Below are positions 60,998 to 64,000 of a stretch of 64,000 bases of DNA, in pieces. This DNA is from Kiloniella majae. GTDB lineage: Bacteria; Pseudomonadota; Alphaproteobacteria; Kiloniellales; Kiloniellaceae. Each line of letters opens with the position of its first letter. Position 1 is the first letter of the stretch. The position numbers and the translations under genes were made by a program. The DNA lies in the NCBI RefSeq assembly GCF_002118315.1, contig NZ_MTSZ01000005.1:186001-250000 (forward strand). Reading direction: 5' to 3'. The notes beneath the pieces were generated by a model. The model saw only the letters and a list, made by a program, of their open reading frames with translations, did no database searches and was not told the origin of the DNA.

Positions 60998-61879
60998 TTA
61001 ACCTTTCACTGCGCCTTGGGTCAAACCCGAGACGATTTGACGTTGGAAGAACATCACAAGAATAAAAAGAGGTGCCGTGGCTGAGACAACAGCAGCAACA
61101 GCAAACATCACATTACCTTCTGTCTGGGTCGTACCCAAGAAGCTCGCAATTTTGGGAACCATTGTTTGATTTTCCTTGGACAGCAACATCGAGGTAACGG
61201 CGAAGTCATTATACGCCAACAAAAAGCTGAACAATCCTGTGGTAATGACACCAGGCCACATCACCGGAATAATCACATGCCGAAAGGCTTGAAATTGAGT
61301 GCAACCATCAACTTTGGCACTTTCATCCAGCTCTTTTGGTATTTTTTGAAAAAAGCTATGCAACATCCACAGAGTAAAAGGTTGATTAATTGCCACCAAA
61401 ACAATAATGGTCGTCGGCAAAATCCCCCAAAGGTTCCATTCAAAAAATGGTAACAAGTACCCAGCAACAAGCGTTATTGGCGGCATTGCGCGAAAGATCA
61501 ATGCAATGATCAACAACCAGAATGTATAGCGATAGGTGGAACGAGACAGAGCATATCCACCCAACGTACCAAAAGTCAGCGAGATCGCTACTGTGAAGAA
61601 ACAGACAATAGCGGTATTGATAACAGCTTGCCAGAACTCCTCTTGAACCCAGGCACCTTGATAGCCGTCTCCGGTAAAGGGTGAACCATGCTCCAAAAAG
61701 GTTCGTGCACCGGTTAACGCATTTTGCCAATCAGCTTTCGAGAAAAAATCGAGTTCGATTTTAAAGCTCCCCCATAGTGTCCATAAGAACGGGAATGCCG
61801 CTATAACAAGCCAAACGATAACAAAGGCAGAAGAAAAAGTGCGTAGTGCGGGTGGTTGCTTGAATGCTTTTGCTGACAT
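60998..61879 (-). CDS. Sugar ABC transporter permease, MalG type
   Basis: 293 residues, six membrane helices. The conserved EAA loop is ELDESAKVDGCTQFQAFRHVIIPVMWPGV near residue 190, which contacts the ATPase. FAVTSMLLSKENQTMVP and the C-terminal MFFQRQIVSGLTQGAVKG (QRQIVSGLTQGAVKG) are classical MalG/UgpE-type endings. Pairs with the permease encoded 3 bases upstream. It belongs to the carbohydrate uptake CUT1 family. Substrate probably a sugar, polyol or related compound. Confidence 0.9.
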   Translation of the reverse strand: MSAKAFKQPPALRTFSSAFVIVWLVIAAFPFLWTLWGSFKIELDFFSKADWQNALTGARTFLEHGSPFTGDGYQGAWVQEEFWQAVINTAIVCFFTVAISLTFGTLGGYALSRSTYRYTFWLLIIALIFRAMPPITLVAGYLLPFFEWNLWGILPTTIIVLVAINQPFTLWMLHSFFQKIPKELDESAKVDGCTQFQAFRHVIIPVMWPGVITTGLFSFLLAYNDFAVTSMLLSKENQTMVPKIASFLGTTQTEGNVMFAVAAVVSATAPLFILVMFFQRQIVSGLTQGAVKG

Positions 61880-61882
61880 GGT

Positions 61883-62908
61883 TCAACCCTTTGCATTAAA
61901 ATCACGCCAAGTGCGGACAAGCACCGGAGATAAAAGAATAGCGACACCGATTATTGTTAATACCGAAGAAGCTGAAGCCGAGGATAAGAGACGCGTCTCT
62001 CCCCCAAGGTCGTTAAAAATAAACCAACTGAGTGATGAAGCATGTGCTTCTGCATTAAATCCGACTATAGGTTCAAAGACGCGAAAGTTATCCATCAACT
62101 GGATCAAAGCGACAAAAGTAACCAACGGCATTAAATGGGGGATAACTACGTATTTGGTTTGTTGCCAACGTGTTGCTCCATCGATCATTGCGCTTTCCAT
62201 TGTATCCTGAGGAAGAGTTTGAAGACCGGCATAAAAAACGACAAAAGCAAAGGGCGCAGAGTGCCAGACCCCATACACAATCAACATTATCCAGGTTAAC
62301 TCAGTTGAAGCTTTGAGAGACAGATCAGGATTTGAAAGCAACCACTGAAGCCCTGTCCCCAATACCCCACGGCTATCAATCATCCAAAACAAAACCAGAG
62401 AACCGATCAAGGGAGAGACAATCATGGGCAATAGAGAGAAGAAAATGACCAACCCTTTAAGGTGACGATGCAGAGAGTTAACAGCCACTGCAATTACGAA
62501 CCCCAAGACAATCAATAGAGGTGTAACAACAAACGTATAGGTCAGGGTAAATGACATCGCTCGGTAAAAGGGTAAATTACCTAACCGATCGACAAAATTA
62601 CCCAAACTTGTCCGGGTGTTCCAGGCTTCAGCAATTGCAGTTGTCGCCAGATGTCCACGATCAAGATAGATCGACAAACCTGCCCAACGGCCCAGTGGTT
62701 GCTCAACGCGTTGTTTTTCCGTCGCCTCCAGATCAACAACTGTAGATTCCGTACAATTAAACGGCGTACAATTTTCCACAGTCTTGAGAATTTGCTCATG
62801 CGGCGTAAACAAGGATTGCGTGACCACCGAAACAATCGGTAGCGCAATAAACAACAACATCGCAGTCGCTGTCGGCAAAATAAACCAGAAGAAAGTTTTG
62901 TGCTTCAT
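61883..62908 (-). CDS. Sugar ABC transporter permease, MalF/UgpA type
   Basis: 341 residues, longer than average because of a periplasmic loop after helix 1 (about 40-110, EQILKTVENCTPFNCTESTVVDLEATEKQ) that contains two cysteines. EAA loop: MESAMIDGATRWQQTKYVVIPHLMPLV near residue 240. Helices resemble CUT1 family permeases. It lies 3 bases from the MalG-type permease gene and about 98 bases after the binding-protein gene. It would form the translocation pore with that partner. Confidence 0.9.
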   Translation of the reverse strand: MKHKTFFWFILPTATAMLLFIALPIVSVVTQSLFTPHEQILKTVENCTPFNCTESTVVDLEATEKQRVEQPLGRWAGLSIYLDRGHLATTAIAEAWNTRTSLGNFVDRLGNLPFYRAMSFTLTYTFVVTPLLIVLGFVIAVAVNSLHRHLKGLVIFFSLLPMIVSPLIGSLVLFWMIDSRGVLGTGLQWLLSNPDLSLKASTELTWIMLIVYGVWHSAPFAFVVFYAGLQTLPQDTMESAMIDGATRWQQTKYVVIPHLMPLVTFVALIQLMDNFRVFEPIVGFNAEAHASSLSWFIFNDLGGETRLLSSASASSVLTIIGVAILLSPVLVRTWRDFNAKG

Positions 62909-63006
62909 ATGTCTGTATCCGCAATGCCGGGAAGTTTGGGTCCATAACCGGAAGGCATAAACAAAGCCTTCCGGTTATTAAAATGAGACCAAAAATTAAG
63001 GAACAC

Positions 63007-64000
63007 CTAGTTTAAATAGCCTTTTTCCTTGGCAGCTGTCGTGTAGGCAGCCTCGGCATCAGCCAGTGCCGTGGCAGCATCTTCTTTTCCCTGCATAAAG
63101 TCAGAGAGTTCGGCCCCTAACGCAGAGTGTAAAAGCCCCTGATAAGGTAGCATTGGATAGGGAACGGAACCGGCATTCGCAGCATCAAAGACACCCTGTG
63201 CCGCAGGTGTCGGCTGATATCCATCAATCAACCAAACGGCTTGTGGTGAAGTCGTGTCGTTCAAGATTTCCGGGCGAATCGCGTAGGTTAGTGCTTTGAA
63301 CGTCGCAGCAGCATCTTCATCTGATATGTTTTTCGCCACTGTCCAACCATCCCACCACAATGTTGTTGCAGGTATTTTCCCACCACCAACGGTCATCGGA
63401 CCTGCAATTGCCATATGTTCCTTAACAGCGGGATCAACACCGTCAGCATCGGGTAAAGTAGCCGCACGAGATCCCCACATATTCATTAGCGCGACATTAC
63501 CGGCACGAAATTCCGCATTTGTTGCATTGGAATCATGCGTAAGAAAATCCGGGTTCATATATCCAGACAAAGCCTTCATCATTTCTAATGCAGCAATACC
63601 TGCCTCGTTATTGATAGAAACTTTAGCTGTTCCGGGTTCAAAGAATTCTCCGCCCATGCCTATATACATGTTGTTGAATTCCTGGGCTAAATTCCAACCC
63701 GCCATGTACGCACCACCAATAGGATGCTCCATCAGGCCTTGCTCTTTAATTGTTTTCGCTGCTGCCAGCATCTCTTCGTAAGTTGAGGGGGGGTTGACCC
63801 CTGCCTGCTCTAGAATATCTGCCCGATAAACAAGATGCTGTGCGTTAGCCATAAAGGCGATAGCCATAACCTTGCCGTCAATGGTGATCAGCTGGTTTTT
63901 CTTTAACCCTCCACCGTATTTAGCAACCAGATCATCCAAGGGGCGAATGACATCTTCGTTCATAAGAGCAACAATTGAACTATTCGCCACGATCGCCGAT
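63007..64000 (-). CDS. Sugar ABC transporter substrate-binding protein, C-terminal part (runs off window)
   Basis: The visible 330 residues are the C-terminal three quarters of a CUT1 extracellular solute-binding protein (SBP_bac_1). Features include AMAFMANAQHLVYRADILEQAGVNPPSTYEEMLAAAKTI, NAEFRAGNVALMNMWGSRAA and WWDGWTVAKNISDEDAAATFKALTYAI. The signal peptide and the first part lie beyond the window end; the frame stays open through 64000. It is followed by the two permease genes. It should bind the pathway substrate in the periplasm, and the long C-terminal lobe suggests a sugar, polyol or small glycoside. Confidence 0.88.
   Translation of the reverse strand, partial: SAIVANSSIVALMNEDVIRPLDDLVAKYGGGLKKNQLITIDGKVMAIAFMANAQHLVYRADILEQAGVNPPSTYEEMLAAAKTIKEQGLMEHPIGGAYMAGWNLAQEFNNMYIGMGGEFFEPGTAKVSINNEAGIAALEMMKALSGYMNPDFLTHDSNATNAEFRAGNVALMNMWGSRAATLPDADGVDPAVKEHMAIAGPMTVGGGKIPATTLWWDGWTVAKNISDEDAAATFKALTYAIRPEILNDTTSPQAVWLIDGYQPTPAAQGVFDAANAGSVPYPMLPYQGLLHSALGAELSDFMQGKEDAATALADAEAAYTTAAKEKGYLN

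Noticed and set aside
1-64000. CRISPR arrays, tRNA or rRNA genes
   Set aside because: No regularly spaced repeats and no tRNA-like or rRNA-like sequence seen on reading both strands. Short or divergent ncRNAs cannot be excluded by eye.

Overview
The window comes from a Gram-negative bacterium with moderate GC content. Twin-arginine export, FecI/FecR-controlled TonB receptors, ExbB/ExbD/TonB, a Wzm/Wzt exporter and the catabolic gene types point to an alphaproteobacterium, probably marine. That placement is an inference from gene content; there is no rRNA or other marker gene here. Nearly every gene is on the minus strand. The exceptions are the exbB-exbD-exbD-tonB operon, one beta-galactosidase fragment and one insertion-sequence scrap.

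Region 1 (1-32.3 kb) is a surface-polysaccharide locus read right to left. At its upstream end sit a winged-helix regulator and a NusG/RfaH-type elongation factor (31.1-32.2 kb). They are followed by a leader carrying an ops-like element and a 42-bp palindrome. Next come a small SMR/EamA-like membrane protein, a PseC-like sugar aminotransferase, two acetyltransferases, a dolichyl-phosphate-mannose-synthase-like GT2 with DUF2304, a 59-aa membrane protein, a large GT-C-like membrane protein, and a Wzm/Wzt ABC exporter with a Wzt C-terminal domain. Downstream are a FemAB-type protein, six SAM-methyltransferase-like proteins, three GT4-type glycosyltransferases, a NodB-type deacetylase, two asparagine-synthase-type amidotransferases, two UDP-GlcNAc 2-epimerase homologues, and a dehydratase/reductase/epimerase triad for UDP-L-FucNAc or, more likely, UDP-L-QuiNAc. 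A decayed IS6-family element (4.5-5.3 kb) and a 42-bp inverted scrap of the same element end (32.34 kb) bracket most of the locus. A collapsed acyltransferase gene (19.6-20.1 kb) and a GH42 beta-galactosidase fragment (32.7-33.2 kb) show past rearrangement.

Region 2 (33.4-52.6 kb) is an iron-acquisition island. Two FecI-FecR-TonB-dependent receptor systems lie on the minus strand. The first continues into an ABC importer of FhuC/FhuD/FhuB type and a siderophore-interacting flavoreductase. The second continues into a binding protein, permease and ATPase. Between them, on the plus strand, is exbB-exbD-exbD-tonB. Good Fur-box-like sequences lie upstream of both fecI genes, and one of these is shared with exbB.

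Region 3 (52.7-64.0 kb) is a tightly packed, probably single catabolic operon of at least 12 genes. It encodes a sugar/polyol-type ABC importer (binding protein and two permeases; no ATPase in the window), three SnoaL/NTF2-fold proteins (two of them double-domain), a HisD-family dehydrogenase, an SDR, a LacI regulator, a double cupin, an alpha/beta hydrolase and an RraA-family aldolase-like protein. The substrate cannot be named from sequence. The combination does not match a pathway I can identify and is the best candidate here for an undescribed catabolic system.
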